From the NCBI RefSeq assembly GCF_000260115.1, contig NZ_JH651379.1, positions 620,001 through 684,000 of the forward strand: DNA of 64,000 nt, read 5' to 3'. The translations under genes were made by a program, and so were the position numbers. The notes under the pieces are model-generated. The model saw only the letters and a list, made by a program, of their open reading frames with translations. It was not told the origin of the DNA and did not search any database. The DNA comes from Galbibacter orientalis DSM 19592. Its GTDB lineage: Bacteria > Bacteroidota > Bacteroidia > Flavobacteriales > Flavobacteriaceae. Every line of letters begins with the position of its first letter. The first letter of the stretch is position 1. Below, in pieces: positions 26,700-34,460 of the stretch.

Positions 26700-27903
26700 G
26701 AAAAAAACATTAGACGATATATTTAATGATGATGAGTTTGGAATTTTAGATTCTAAACCCAAAAACTCTAATGTGAAAACTGAAGATGAACGTTTAATTG
26801 AATCGTTCCAAGAAATTAATGCATTTTTTGAAAAGAATAATCGTGAGCCAGAAGCTACAAATGTTACCGAGTTCAAATTGCTCTCAAGGTTAAAGGCATT
26901 AAGAAATGACGTAAAAAAGACGGCAGTTTTAAAACCTTATGACGACCATAATTTACTTAACACCAAAGAAGAAGTAAAGTCAGTTACAGATATTTTAAAT
27001 GATGATGATTTAGGGATATTAGACACTGAAGAAACCTTATCTATTTTTAAACTAAAAAACGTACCAAGTACAACAGATAGAGCAGAATCTGACTTTGTAG
27101 CGCAAAGAACAGCTATGAAAGATGAAGAGTTTTTGCCTTATGAATTGATGTTTAAAAAGGTACATAAAGAATTGAGAGAAGGCAAAAGAAAATTATATAT
27201 CTATGAAAATGCTGATAAAAACTTAAAAGCTGGTTCATATTATGTGCTTAATGGAGTTTTATTATTCCTTGAAGAAACTAATTTAGAAACAGATAATGTA
27301 ACGCTTCCTTCGGGAGACAGAGTGCGTAAAGATGGACGCACACGTATTATTTTTGAAAATGGTACGAAGAGTAATATGTTATATCGTTCATTAGATAAAG
27401 CTCTTTTACATAGGAATAATGACGGCAAAATAGTATCCCATACAGATGATGAAATAGAAAAAGAGTTATTCGATAAAGTAAATTCTGTAAATGAAGGTGA
27501 TTTAGAGACTGGATGGATTTATATTTTAAAATCAAAATCTACTCATAAGGACATTGAATCATTATCAAATCTTTATAAAATAGGTTATTCAACAGTTGCA
27601 GTGTCTGAACGCATCAAAAACGCATCAAAAGAGCCAACGTATTTAATGGCTGACGTAGATATTGTAGCATCGTACAAAACGTATAATATAAACGCCCAAA
27701 AGTTTGAAAATTTAATACATCGCTTTTTTGCAGAAGTATGTCTAAATATTGATATTTTTGACGATAAAGGTAGAAGTATCAGGCCAAGAGAATGGTTTGT
27801 AGTTCCTTTACCTATTATTGATAAAGTTATTGAGCTAATACTATCGGGAAACATTGTACAGTACCATTATGACCATAAAAATCAAAAACTGATTAACAAT
27901 TAA
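26692..27903 (+). CDS. GIY-YIG (T5orf172-type) nuclease of the island A defence cluster
   Basis: 403 residues. The C-terminal GIY-YIG core runs from GWIYILK (274-280) through LYKIGYS (294-300) and Arg307 to Glu339 in KFENLIHRFF and the WFVVP strand. That keeps all usual catalytic positions. The N-terminal part carries a duplicated 15-residue acidic motif (TLDDIFNDDEFGILD at 6-20; SVTDILNDDDLGILD at 97-111) with a helical FFEKNNREP...LLSRLKALR unit between. The middle has a strand-rich domain of unknown type. Best guess: cleavage subunit of the methyltransferase/helicase system. Confidence 0.82.
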   Translation: MSKKKTLDDIFNDDEFGILDSKPKNSNVKTEDERLIESFQEINAFFEKNNREPEATNVTEFKLLSRLKALRNDVKKTAVLKPYDDHNLLNTKEEVKSVTDILNDDDLGILDTEETLSIFKLKNVPSTTDRAESDFVAQRTAMKDEEFLPYELMFKKVHKELREGKRKLYIYENADKNLKAGSYYVLNGVLLFLEETNLETDNVTLPSGDRVRKDGRTRIIFENGTKSNMLYRSLDKALLHRNNDGKIVSHTDDEIEKELFDKVNSVNEGDLETGWIYILKSKSTHKDIESLSNLYKIGYSTVAVSERIKNASKEPTYLMADVDIVASYKTYNINAQKFENLIHRFFAEVCLNIDIFDDKGRSIRPREWFVVPLPIIDKVIELILSGNIVQYHYDHKNQKLINN

Positions 27904-27915
27904 ATTTAAAAAAGG

Positions 27916-27930
27916 CATACAATTCGGCAA
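27916..27930 (+). other. Right-end motif CATACAATTCGGCAA of island A
   Basis: An exact 15-bp match to 39,432-39,446 at the right end of island B, with flanking A-run and GTTG also shared. It lies 53 bp before the att core here and about 60 bp in island B. Probably an arm-type integrase/excisionase site. Confidence 0.65.
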
Positions 27931-27982
27931 TAAAAGTTGACGAGTTGACGACATAGCTGGAAAATACAGTATCTCCCAACCC

Positions 27983-28009
27983 TGGTTCGAGCCCAAGAGG
28001 GGGAGCAAA
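27983..28009 (+). other. att core shared by islands A (right) and B (left)
   Basis: A perfect 27-bp copy of the tRNA-Asn 3' end at 11,523. Only this 3' piece is present, not a second tRNA. The terminator hairpin (28,015-28,045) and island left-end sequence follow. Confidence 0.9.
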
Positions 28010-28213
28010 ATCAAAATCCAGTCTACAAAATAGACTGGATTTTTTGCTTTTATAAGCTTTTGTAATGCAGGTTTAGCTACATTAACTGCATTTTACGAAT
28101 TTCCACTAAAAAGTCAACTTGTTAAGTTTTGGGGAGAAATTAGGTGTCCCTTTAGGTGTCCCATTTTCAAAACTGAATTGCATGCCAATTGTTCAACTTA
28201 AAACCAATTGGTT

Positions 28214-28288
28214 ATGCATCAAGAAAAATTATCAATCCTTTATGTAGTTAGTAAAACTGCAATACATCTAACTAAATCACATTCTTAA
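28214..28288 (+). pseudogene. Integrase remnant (N-terminal ~24 codons only)
   Basis: The frame starts MHQEKLSILYVVSKTAI, matching the first residues of the island A integrase (MHQNSLTILFYLQRARI), then leaves the homology and stops. The upstream 200 bp are also homologous to the island A left end. The rest of the gene has been deleted. Confidence 0.75.
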
Positions 28289-28311
28289 ATATAATGAATA
28301 AAATTAGTCCT

Positions 28312-28327
28312 TTACGGAATTCCGTAA
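28312..28327 (+). promoter_or_regulatory. Palindromic site TTACGGAATTCCGTAA
   Basis: A perfect 16-bp palindrome, the best of three copies. It ends 68 bp before the likely start of the first island B gene. It lies inside a longer open frame that begins at 28294, which argues for the later start at 28396. Confidence 0.6.
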
Positions 28328-28395
28328 GGATAAGACAAAGAGACTTATTATGTTTAAACAAAAATATATCAACCCAAAAAATCATAAATAAACTT

Positions 28396-28791
28396 ATGTG
28401 GTATAAAATTATAGAAGTTAAAGAGTGGTTCGGTGATATGGCAGAACGCTACCGCTTAATTAAAGAATTTAACCAAGCTGCTAAAAATTCTTTTATTGTT
28501 GGAGTTGCACCAACATTACTCGAAGCAAAAATCACAAAAGGAGATAGTAATTACAGACATGCCTTTTCAAAATGGAGAGGAGGAGGTTTTAGGATTAAGG
28601 CTCTCTCAGGAAGACCATTAGAAAAAAGTGAAATGGTAGAAATTGGAAGAGTTGTATTAGACAATGAAAGTCTCACAAGAAAAATGATCTCTCTAGGTTG
28701 GGATACCCTAGAAGTTCATGCTAATGCAGGCTATTTAGGAGTTAAATGGCCTTTAAAAGAATATGCAAACATTGGAGGGTTTCTAAATTGA
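28396..28791 (+). CDS. Small protein of island B cluster, unknown
   Basis: 131 residues from the ATG at 28396. I reject the in-frame ATG at 28294 because it would run through the palindromic site. Sequence: MWYKIIEVKEWFGDMAERYRLIKEFN, then an alpha/beta pattern with HAFSKWRGGGFRIKALSGRPLEKSE and a C-terminal WDTLEVHANAGYLGVKWPLKEY. No signal peptide or membrane helix. No family recognised. It precedes a J-domain membrane protein by a few bases, suggesting a joint function. Confidence 0.6.
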   Translation: MWYKIIEVKEWFGDMAERYRLIKEFNQAAKNSFIVGVAPTLLEAKITKGDSNYRHAFSKWRGGGFRIKALSGRPLEKSEMVEIGRVVLDNESLTRKMISLGWDTLEVHANAGYLGVKWPLKEYANIGGFLN

Positions 28792-28796
28792 GAATT

Positions 28797-29222
28797 ATGA
28801 AAAACATATCATTATTTATTCAAACAAATAAAGAAGTTGAGGTTCTTGCGAATACAGACATCGATATACTTCCATTTTGGATGTGGATTGCAATAGGTGA
28901 GCTAATCATTATCATAGCATTATTTCTGAAATTAAAAACTAAAAAGAAACAGTTAGCATTTGGCGGTTTAACAAAAAATAAAGTTAGAAAGGCAAAAGAA
29001 GTAGACGTAGATATGGGTGATTTAATGAATAGTATTAATAATTCAAAAAATCTGTATAAAGAATTAAGCAGATCCTGTCATCCAGATCGATTTATCAATT
29101 CTAATAAACAAAAAAAAGCAGAAGAGATTTTTCAAGAAATCTCAGAAAATAAAAGAAATTTTAAAAAACTAATGGAACTAAAACAAGAAGCAATTACTGA
29201 ATTAAATATTAAAATAAAATAA
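28797..29222 (+). CDS. Membrane-anchored J-domain-like protein
   Basis: 141 residues from the ATG at 28797, 5 bp after the previous stop. One transmembrane helix (FWMWIAIGELIIIIALFLKL, about residues 27-46). The cytoplasmic C-terminal half has NLYKELSRSCHPDRFINSNKQKKAEEIFQEISENKRNF. The HPD tripeptide follows a helix and is followed by a charged helix, as in J-domains that stimulate Hsp70 (DnaK) ATPase. The domain is shorter than DnaJ's and helix I is weak. A J-domain on a small membrane protein in a defence island is uncommon. Confidence 0.65.
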   Translation: MKNISLFIQTNKEVEVLANTDIDILPFWMWIAIGELIIIIALFLKLKTKKKQLAFGGLTKNKVRKAKEVDVDMGDLMNSINNSKNLYKELSRSCHPDRFINSNKQKKAEEIFQEISENKRNFKKLMELKQEAITELNIKIK

Positions 29223-29224
29223 AA

Positions 29225-29431
29225 ATGGAAGAACAAGGAATCATCGTATTTATTCAATTTGGATTAAGAATTGTAGGAGCTGTAGTATGTTCTCAAAAGG
29301 CAACAGAATTAAACAGAAGCTCAGGTGGCTGGGGGTTCTTTGGGTTTGTCATGCCAATTATTGCTATGATATGGATTCACTTTATGAAACCAATAATGAA
29401 ATGGGATGAAAATATTAATGCCAAAAGATAA
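29225..29431 (+). CDS. Small two-helix membrane protein
   Basis: 68 residues, starting 2 bp after the J-domain gene. It has two hydrophobic segments (IIVFIQFGLRIVGAVVC and GFFGFVMPIIAMIWIHF) with a Gly-rich turn (SSGGWG) between and a basic end. Third member of a tightly packed trio with the 131-residue and J-domain proteins. Function unknown. Confidence 0.6.
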   Translation: MEEQGIIVFIQFGLRIVGAVVCSQKATELNRSSGGWGFFGFVMPIIAMIWIHFMKPIMKWDENINAKR

Positions 29432-29668
29432 ATACAGTGCGGTTGTAATAAAAAAACTAATGCGGTACTAGTCTTAGGTTTTGTTGCTATGATTAGTACA
29501 GCATTTACTACACCTCCATCCGTTTCAAGATTAGCATAAGAATGTGACGTCGCAGAATTCTATAAAGTTGAAGAAACTAAATATTGTAACGAATAGGCCA
29601 CCTACGATGAAGTATATCTTATTGTAAAAAACAATTATGCATACACAAAAGGAACTGTAATTTTTTGA
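29432..29668 (+). pseudogene. Decayed small exported or membrane protein gene
   Basis: A frame in the same phase as the preceding gene reads a hydrophobic start (AVLVLGFVAMISTAF) and then EFYKVEETKYCNE...DEVYLIVKNNYAYTKGTVIF, broken by in-frame TAA (29537) and TAG (29594) and ended by TGA (29666). An ATG at 29418 could be the original start if one A has been lost from the run of A at 29450-29456. No function can be assigned. Confidence 0.45.
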
Positions 29669-29848
29669 ATGGTATTTTTAAATGAAAACTTCTTATATAA
29701 ACGTATTTTAAATTGGGTTGGATGTGTTGGTTTAACAATTGGAGTCTCCTTAGGTATTACAGGTGGAGGAGACGCAAATAATAATTCATTAATTTTTAGC
29801 GTCATTGTTTTTATTATAGGAGGATTAATGAGTGGAAGGTGTAATTGA
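29669..29848 (+). CDS. Tiny two-helix membrane protein, hypothetical
   Basis: 59 residues with two hydrophobic segments (VGCVGLTIGVSLGITGGG and LIFSVIVFIIGGLMSG). The ATG overlaps the TGA of the decayed frame before it (TGAATG). It may be an intact small gene or the tail of the same decayed locus. Confidence 0.4.
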   Translation: MVFLNENFLYKRILNWVGCVGLTIGVSLGITGGGDANNNSLIFSVIVFIIGGLMSGRCN

Positions 29849-29929
29849 TATAATTATGGAAATACATAAGAATGAAGTAATAATATTATTATTTCAATAA
29901 ACTTTCAACTCCAACACCAATCCCCCTCA

Positions 29930-29945
29930 TTACGGTTTTCCGTAA
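29930..29945 (+). promoter_or_regulatory. Palindromic site TTACGGTTTTCCGTAA
   Basis: Third copy of TTACGGnnnnCCGTAA. It ends 51 bp before the second KTSC-like gene, matching the 50-bp spacing in island A although the sequence between differs. Confidence 0.6.
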
Positions 29946-29996
29946 GTCTTTTTTATAAGAGTTAAGTAGTTTTGAGATTATATAAACTACTACCCT

Positions 29997-30362
29997 ATGA
30001 AAAACACAATCCTAACTGCCTTTTTGCTGTTATTAACCTACGGAATTCAGGCACAATCTTGTGATGAATTAATGGAATTTGTAAAATCTGAAAGCTATGG
30101 ATCAACTTATAATAGCCCTAGCAGTACGGCAATTTCCAAGGTTACATTTTACACTACCACCATAGATTATCAAACCTATTATTTTGCTATTGTGTGTTTT
30201 AAAAAGAATGAATACTCTTATAATTGTAGCGAGTACTTATACCAAGTAGCTTCTAATACAAAACTTAATTATTCCTACGATTACCTCAACAGTGCAGGAA
30301 AAGCATTTTGGAAGCACATCCAGCCTTATAATGAAAATTTAGGGTGTGCACCCGACTTTTAA
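29997..30362 (+). CDS. Secreted KTSC-like small protein, copy 2
   Basis: 121 residues. Signal peptide MKNTILTAFLLLLTYGIQAQ, mature part SCDELMEFVKSESYGSTYNS. Clear paralogue of the island A protein, with the same body (STAISKVTFYTT, YFAIVCFKKNEYSYNCSEYLYQV, LNSAGKAFWKHIQPYNENL). It precedes hsdM by about 110 bp, as its paralogue precedes the island A methyltransferase. Two Cys (in VCF and YNCSEY) are kept in both copies and could pair after export. Confidence 0.72.
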   Translation: MKNTILTAFLLLLTYGIQAQSCDELMEFVKSESYGSTYNSPSSTAISKVTFYTTTIDYQTYYFAIVCFKKNEYSYNCSEYLYQVASNTKLNYSYDYLNSAGKAFWKHIQPYNENLGCAPDF

Positions 30363-30471
30363 ACCATGTTATTATTTTAATTATTTTAACCATTTTATAT
30401 ATCCTTACATTCATACCTAGAATAAATCATTTGTTTATTTTTACATTTCGTGCTTAAACTAAATACCAAAA

Positions 30472-32037
30472 ATGTCTGAAGATCATAAAAAACTACTCGA
30501 ACAACAATTGTGGAATATCGCCAATACCCTCCGTGGAAAAATGGGAGCAGATGAGTTTAGAGACTACATCTTGGGCTTTATATTTTACAAATACCTGTCG
30601 GAAAAGCAATACATATATGCCAATTACTTACTAGAGGGAGAAGAAGAAACCGATTACCATAAAGTAACCGATGCAGATACTTTGGATGCTATTATGGACG
30701 AATCTCTTAATAAACTAGGCTATTTTTTAAAACCTAACGAGCTTTTTCATACCATTGCTGCCAAAGGAAATGCAAAAAATGAAGGGCAAAGCAGTTTTAT
30801 TCTAGAAGATTTAGAGCGTATTCTTAACAGTATCGAGCAAAGTACCATGGGTACAGAAAGTGAAGACGATTTTGTTAAGCTGTTTGAAGATTTAGATTTA
30901 GGAAGCACCAAACTTGGAAGAACAGTAGAGGCTAGAAACGAACTTATTTCTAAAGTTTTATTTCATTTAAATAAAATAGATTTTAAGCTCGAAGATACCG
31001 ATGCCGATGTTTTAGGAGATGCTTATGAGTATTTAATTGCTCAATTTGCTTCTGGAGCAGGAAAAAAAGCAGGGGAATTTTATACTCCTCAGCAGGTATC
31101 TACCATTTTAGCAAAATTAGTTACCGCTGGTAAAAAAAGGCTTAAAAGTGTGTACGATCCAACCTGTGGGAGTGGATCTTTACTGCTACGAGTGGCAAAA
31201 GAGGTAGAAGATATAGATGAGTTTTACGGACAAGAACTCAACCGTACTACTTACAACTTGGCTCGTATGAATATGATTTTACACGATGTACACTACCGCC
31301 AATTCGATTTAAAGCAAGAAGACACCCTAGAGAACCCACAACACCTCGACCAACGGTTTGAAGCCATTGTAGCCAACCCGCCGTTTTCTGCTAAATGGAA
31401 AGGAAAAGACAACCCTTTAAACAACAACGACGAACGGTTTTCTCAATACGGAAAGTTAGCCCCTAGCAGTAAGGCAGATTTTGCTTTTGTACAACATATG
31501 ATTCACCAACTGGCAGACAATGGCACCATGGCTTGTGTGCTACCCCACGGTGTATTATTTAGAGGAGCTGCAGAAGGACACATACGAGAATACCTTATAA
31601 AAAACCTAAACTACCTCGATGCTGTAATAGGCTTGCCTGCCAATATATTTTACGGAACAAGCATTCCTACCTGCATTTTGGTATTGAGTAAATGCCGTAC
31701 AGAAACCGAAAATGTACTGTTTATAGATGCCTCTCAGCATTTTGAAAAGGTAGGAAACCAAAACCAGCTACGAGGAGAAGATATCGATAAAATTATAGAT
31801 ACTTATAAAGAAAGAACCACTATCGATAAATACAGTTATGTAGCTACTTTAGAAGAAATTGCAGAGAACGACTACAATTTAAACATCCCACGGTATGTAG
31901 ATACTTTTGAAGAAGAAGAGCCCGTAGACCTACAAGCGGTAGCACAGCAATTACAAGCTTTAGAAGGAAACATACAAGCTGTAGATAAAGAAATAGCCGC
32001 ATTTTGCAAAGAGCTAGCAATAGAAAAACCTTTTTAA
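30472..32037 (+). CDS. hsdM: Type I restriction-modification system, methyltransferase subunit HsdM
   Basis: 521 residues, normal for HsdM. N-terminal helical domain (LLEQQLWNIANTLRGKMGADEFRDYILGFIFYKYLSEK), SAM motif I DPTCGSGSLLL near residue 227, catalytic NPPFSAKW near 303, and a C-terminal coiled-coil region (AVAQQLQALEGNIQAVDKEIA) that contacts HsdS. It methylates adenine at the sequence chosen by HsdS. First gene of the hsd operon; hsdS follows after 1 bp. The gene is complete, but its partner HsdS is broken. Confidence 0.95.
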   Translation: MSEDHKKLLEQQLWNIANTLRGKMGADEFRDYILGFIFYKYLSEKQYIYANYLLEGEEETDYHKVTDADTLDAIMDESLNKLGYFLKPNELFHTIAAKGNAKNEGQSSFILEDLERILNSIEQSTMGTESEDDFVKLFEDLDLGSTKLGRTVEARNELISKVLFHLNKIDFKLEDTDADVLGDAYEYLIAQFASGAGKKAGEFYTPQQVSTILAKLVTAGKKRLKSVYDPTCGSGSLLLRVAKEVEDIDEFYGQELNRTTYNLARMNMILHDVHYRQFDLKQEDTLENPQHLDQRFEAIVANPPFSAKWKGKDNPLNNNDERFSQYGKLAPSSKADFAFVQHMIHQLADNGTMACVLPHGVLFRGAAEGHIREYLIKNLNYLDAVIGLPANIFYGTSIPTCILVLSKCRTETENVLFIDASQHFEKVGNQNQLRGEDIDKIIDTYKERTTIDKYSYVATLEEIAENDYNLNIPRYVDTFEEEEPVDLQAVAQQLQALEGNIQAVDKEIAAFCKELAIEKPF

Positions 32038-32038
32038 G

Positions 32039-33247
32039 ATGACGGAAAAAAAATTAGTGCCCACCTTGCGGTTTCCTGAGTTTGAAGGAGAGTGGAGTGA
32101 AAATAGATTTAAAGATGTTGTGAAGATTAACCAGGGACTTCAGATAGCTATAGCAGATAGACTGATAGAACCTAAGAAAAATGCTTTGTTTTATATAACA
32201 AATGAATTTTTAAATCCTAAATCTGGAAAGAAATTTTATATTGAAAATGCTTCAGACTCTGTTAAATGTGATGAAAATGATATCCTGATGACAAGAACAG
32301 GAAATACAGGTAAAGTTGTTACAGGGGTAAAGGGAGCATTTCATAATAATTTCTTTAAAATAGCTTATCCAAATACAATTAATAAAAGTTATTTATATAA
32401 CTTTTTGATCTTACCTAAAACACAAAATAAGATACTTAGATTGGCAGGGACTTCCACTATTCCGGATTTAAATCATTCTGATTTTTACAAGATACAATTC
32501 ACTTTCCCCACCCTCCCTGAACAACAAAAAATAGCTTCCTTTTTAACATCGGTAGATGAAAAAATACGCTTGTTAACCGAGAAAAAAGCATTGTTGGAAC
32601 AGTATAAAAAAGGAGTGATGCAGCAACTATTTAGTCAGCAACTCCGCTTTAAAGACGACAATGGCAAAGATTTCCCAGATTGGGGTTCTTTTAAAATAAA
32701 TGAGATATTTAGCCCTTTTAAAGGCAAAGGAATTCCAAAAGGAGAATTAATTGACGATGGTCAAAATGATTGTATATTATACGGAGAACTCTATACTGTG
32801 TATAATGAAGTTATATCGAAGATAGTTAGCAAAACTAATAGCAGTGATGGCTTTCTATAAAAAAAAGGTGATTTATTAATACCTTCATCTACTACAACTA
32901 CAGGTATTGATTTGGCAAATGTCACAGCCATAAATCATGATAATGTATTACTTGGTGGTGATATAATTGTAATGCGAGCTAAAGAAAAATTAAATAATAT
33001 ATTTTTCGCTTATTATCTGTCAAACTACAAAAAGTATGAAATAGCATCAAGAGCACAAGGCATTACAATTGTTCATCTTTATTTTAATACTATTAAAGAT
33101 TTGTATATTGATTTTCCATTAGAAAAAGAGCAAACCAAGATAGCAGACTTTTTAAGCAGTATCGATAGCAAAATAGAAAAGGTAGCTACACAGCTACAAC
33201 ACACCCAGCAATTTAAAAAAGGCTTGTTGCAGCAATTGTTTGTGTAA
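32039..33247 (+). pseudogene. hsdS: Type I specificity subunit HsdS with an in-frame stop
   Basis: The frame runs from MTEKKLVPTLRFPEFEGEW through TRD1, the first conserved coiled-coil region (LPEQQKIASFLTSVDEKIRLLTEKKALLEQYKKGVMQQLF) and the start of TRD2. It stops at TAA (32858-32860) and continues in the same phase as KKGDLLIPSSTTTGIDLANVT to the second conserved region (EKEQTKIADFLSSIDSKIE...QQFKKGLLQQLFV). Full length would be ~402 residues. One substitution explains the break. The N-terminal 273 residues could act as a half-subunit, but no ATG sits right after the stop. The last 43 bp recur at 35,004. Confidence 0.88.
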
Positions 33248-33248
33248 A

Positions 33249-34460
33249 ATGGAGAAAACAACAACTATGAAAATATTACTAGAAAAAGTAGGGACAGTAC
33301 TTAAACAACAAGAAGCCTCAAGAATAGCCAAAGGAGAAACCTTTAATATCTTTTCTATTCTAAAAATGGAAAGAGCAGAAGTAAATACACACTCTGCTTT
33401 TCTAGCCGAGCTACTCAACCCAAAAGGTTCTCACCTAATGGGCGGTGTTTTTTTAGAGGCTTTTCTGTCGGTTATTAATCATCCTACAGCAATAGACATT
33501 CCTACCGCCAAAGTGTTTGTAGAATACTACATAGGCATGGTTAAAGAAACCACAGGCGGTCGTATCGATATTCTTATAAAAGATGGTAAAGGAACTTGTA
33601 TCACCATAGAAAACAAAATAGATGCAGGAGACCAAAACAACCAATTAGTGCGGTATAAAAATTATAATACTGAAAAGAACACTGTTTATTACCTCAATAT
33701 AGATGGTAAAGACCCTAGCGATAGCAGTAAAGGAGGGTTGGAAACAGGAAACGATTTCTCCATTATTAGTTACAGAGACGAGATTATAGCATGGCTACAG
33801 CAATGTTTATACATTTCCGCAGAGCAACCCCTACTTAGAGAGAGCATTAAACAATACCTATTGTTAATTAAAAAAATAACGAACACTTTGGATAATACAC
33901 AGGAAAAAGAAGTCACAAATCTTATAATAAACCACCTAGAAGAAGCAGAACAAATTGCTGCTAAATACAACAAGGTTTTAGAAGAAATAAGAGAAAATTT
34001 TAGAAGTAAATTAAATACTTATTTAAAAAATCTACAGGAAACAGGTGAGTTATTAGAAGAGTTTGGGGTAATAGAGAAACATAAAAATGTTAATGATAGT
34101 TATTCAGGGATTTGGATGCCTTTAAAAGAGAATCCTAACAAAATGTTTGGCATAAGTAGTTTTAGCGGCAAAGGGCATGTAAACGGAAATTTCTTTATTG
34201 GTTTGTATGACCAGTTAAATAAAGAAAAATACCCTGTAGAAAATTACAACACCATTACTACTAATCCAGACTGGGTACACCATCAGTTACTTACATATAC
34301 TTTTAATGGAGATTCTGAGTATATAATAAACCTTGGAGATAAAAAGTTTATAAAGTACATCGCAGAAGGTGCTAACTTAGAAAGTGTATTAAAAGAAGTA
34401 GAATCACAGATTGATAAATTTATAGATAAGCATATAAAATATCTAAATGGAAGTAAATGA
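33249..34460 (+). CDS. PD-(D/E)XK nuclease-family protein (PDDEXK_4/PF14281-like)
   Basis: 403 residues from the ATG at 33249 (a further ATG at 33267 is possible). N-terminal helix pair (NIFSILKMERAEVNTHSAFLAELLNPKGSHLMG), then the nuclease core GRIDILIKDGKGTCITIENKI with the Asp and the E-N-K of a PD-(D/E)XK site, and QLVRYKNY downstream. The C-terminal part is a mixed domain. Such proteins are found next to restriction and abortive-infection genes. Here it lies between hsdS and hsdR with a 1-bp gap, so it is likely an operon passenger or an extra effector. The segment is flanked by copies of the hsdS tail. Confidence 0.8.
   Translation: MEKTTTMKILLEKVGTVLKQQEASRIAKGETFNIFSILKMERAEVNTHSAFLAELLNPKGSHLMGGVFLEAFLSVINHPTAIDIPTAKVFVEYYIGMVKETTGGRIDILIKDGKGTCITIENKIDAGDQNNQLVRYKNYNTEKNTVYYLNIDGKDPSDSSKGGLETGNDFSIISYRDEIIAWLQQCLYISAEQPLLRESIKQYLLLIKKITNTLDNTQEKEVTNLIINHLEEAEQIAAKYNKVLEEIRENFRSKLNTYLKNLQETGELLEEFGVIEKHKNVNDSYSGIWMPLKENPNKMFGISSFSGKGHVNGNFFIGLYDQLNKEKYPVENYNTITTNPDWVHHQLLTYTFNGDSEYIINLGDKKFIKYIAEGANLESVLKEVESQIDKFIDKHIKYLNGSK

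Larger units (their letters stand above)
11523..28009 (+). mobile_element. Genomic island A, tRNA-Asn-integrated, with replication block and defence cargo
   Basis: About 16.5 kb bounded by the 27-bp att repeats. Order: integrase, a low-complexity exported protein, a small protein, RecA-like ATPase, DUF3871, two paralogous helical proteins, SF3 primase-helicase, NUMOD/GIY-YIG nuclease, KTSC-like secreted protein, then methyltransferase, small protein, SF2 helicase and GIY-YIG nuclease. All genes run in one direction. There is no relaxase, conjugation gene, capsid or terminase, so it is not a self-transmissible ICE or a complete prophage. A phage-satellite-like or mobilised island is the best fit (inference). 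Confidence 0.85.

Noticed and set aside
21530-27903. DISARM or BREX system
   Set aside because: No DUF1998 protein, PLD nuclease, PglZ, BrxC or Lon-like protein is present.
27983-28009. Second tRNA-Asn gene
   Set aside because: Only the T arm and acceptor end are present; D and anticodon arms are missing, so it is an att site.
28294-28395. N-terminal extension of the first island B gene
   Set aside because: It would translate through the perfect palindrome and reads as non-coding. The ATG at 28,396 is preferred.
32859-32866. Transcriptional slippage on the eight A as rescue of hsdS
   Set aside because: The stop's T precedes the A-run and both halves are in the same phase, so adding or removing A cannot bypass the stop.
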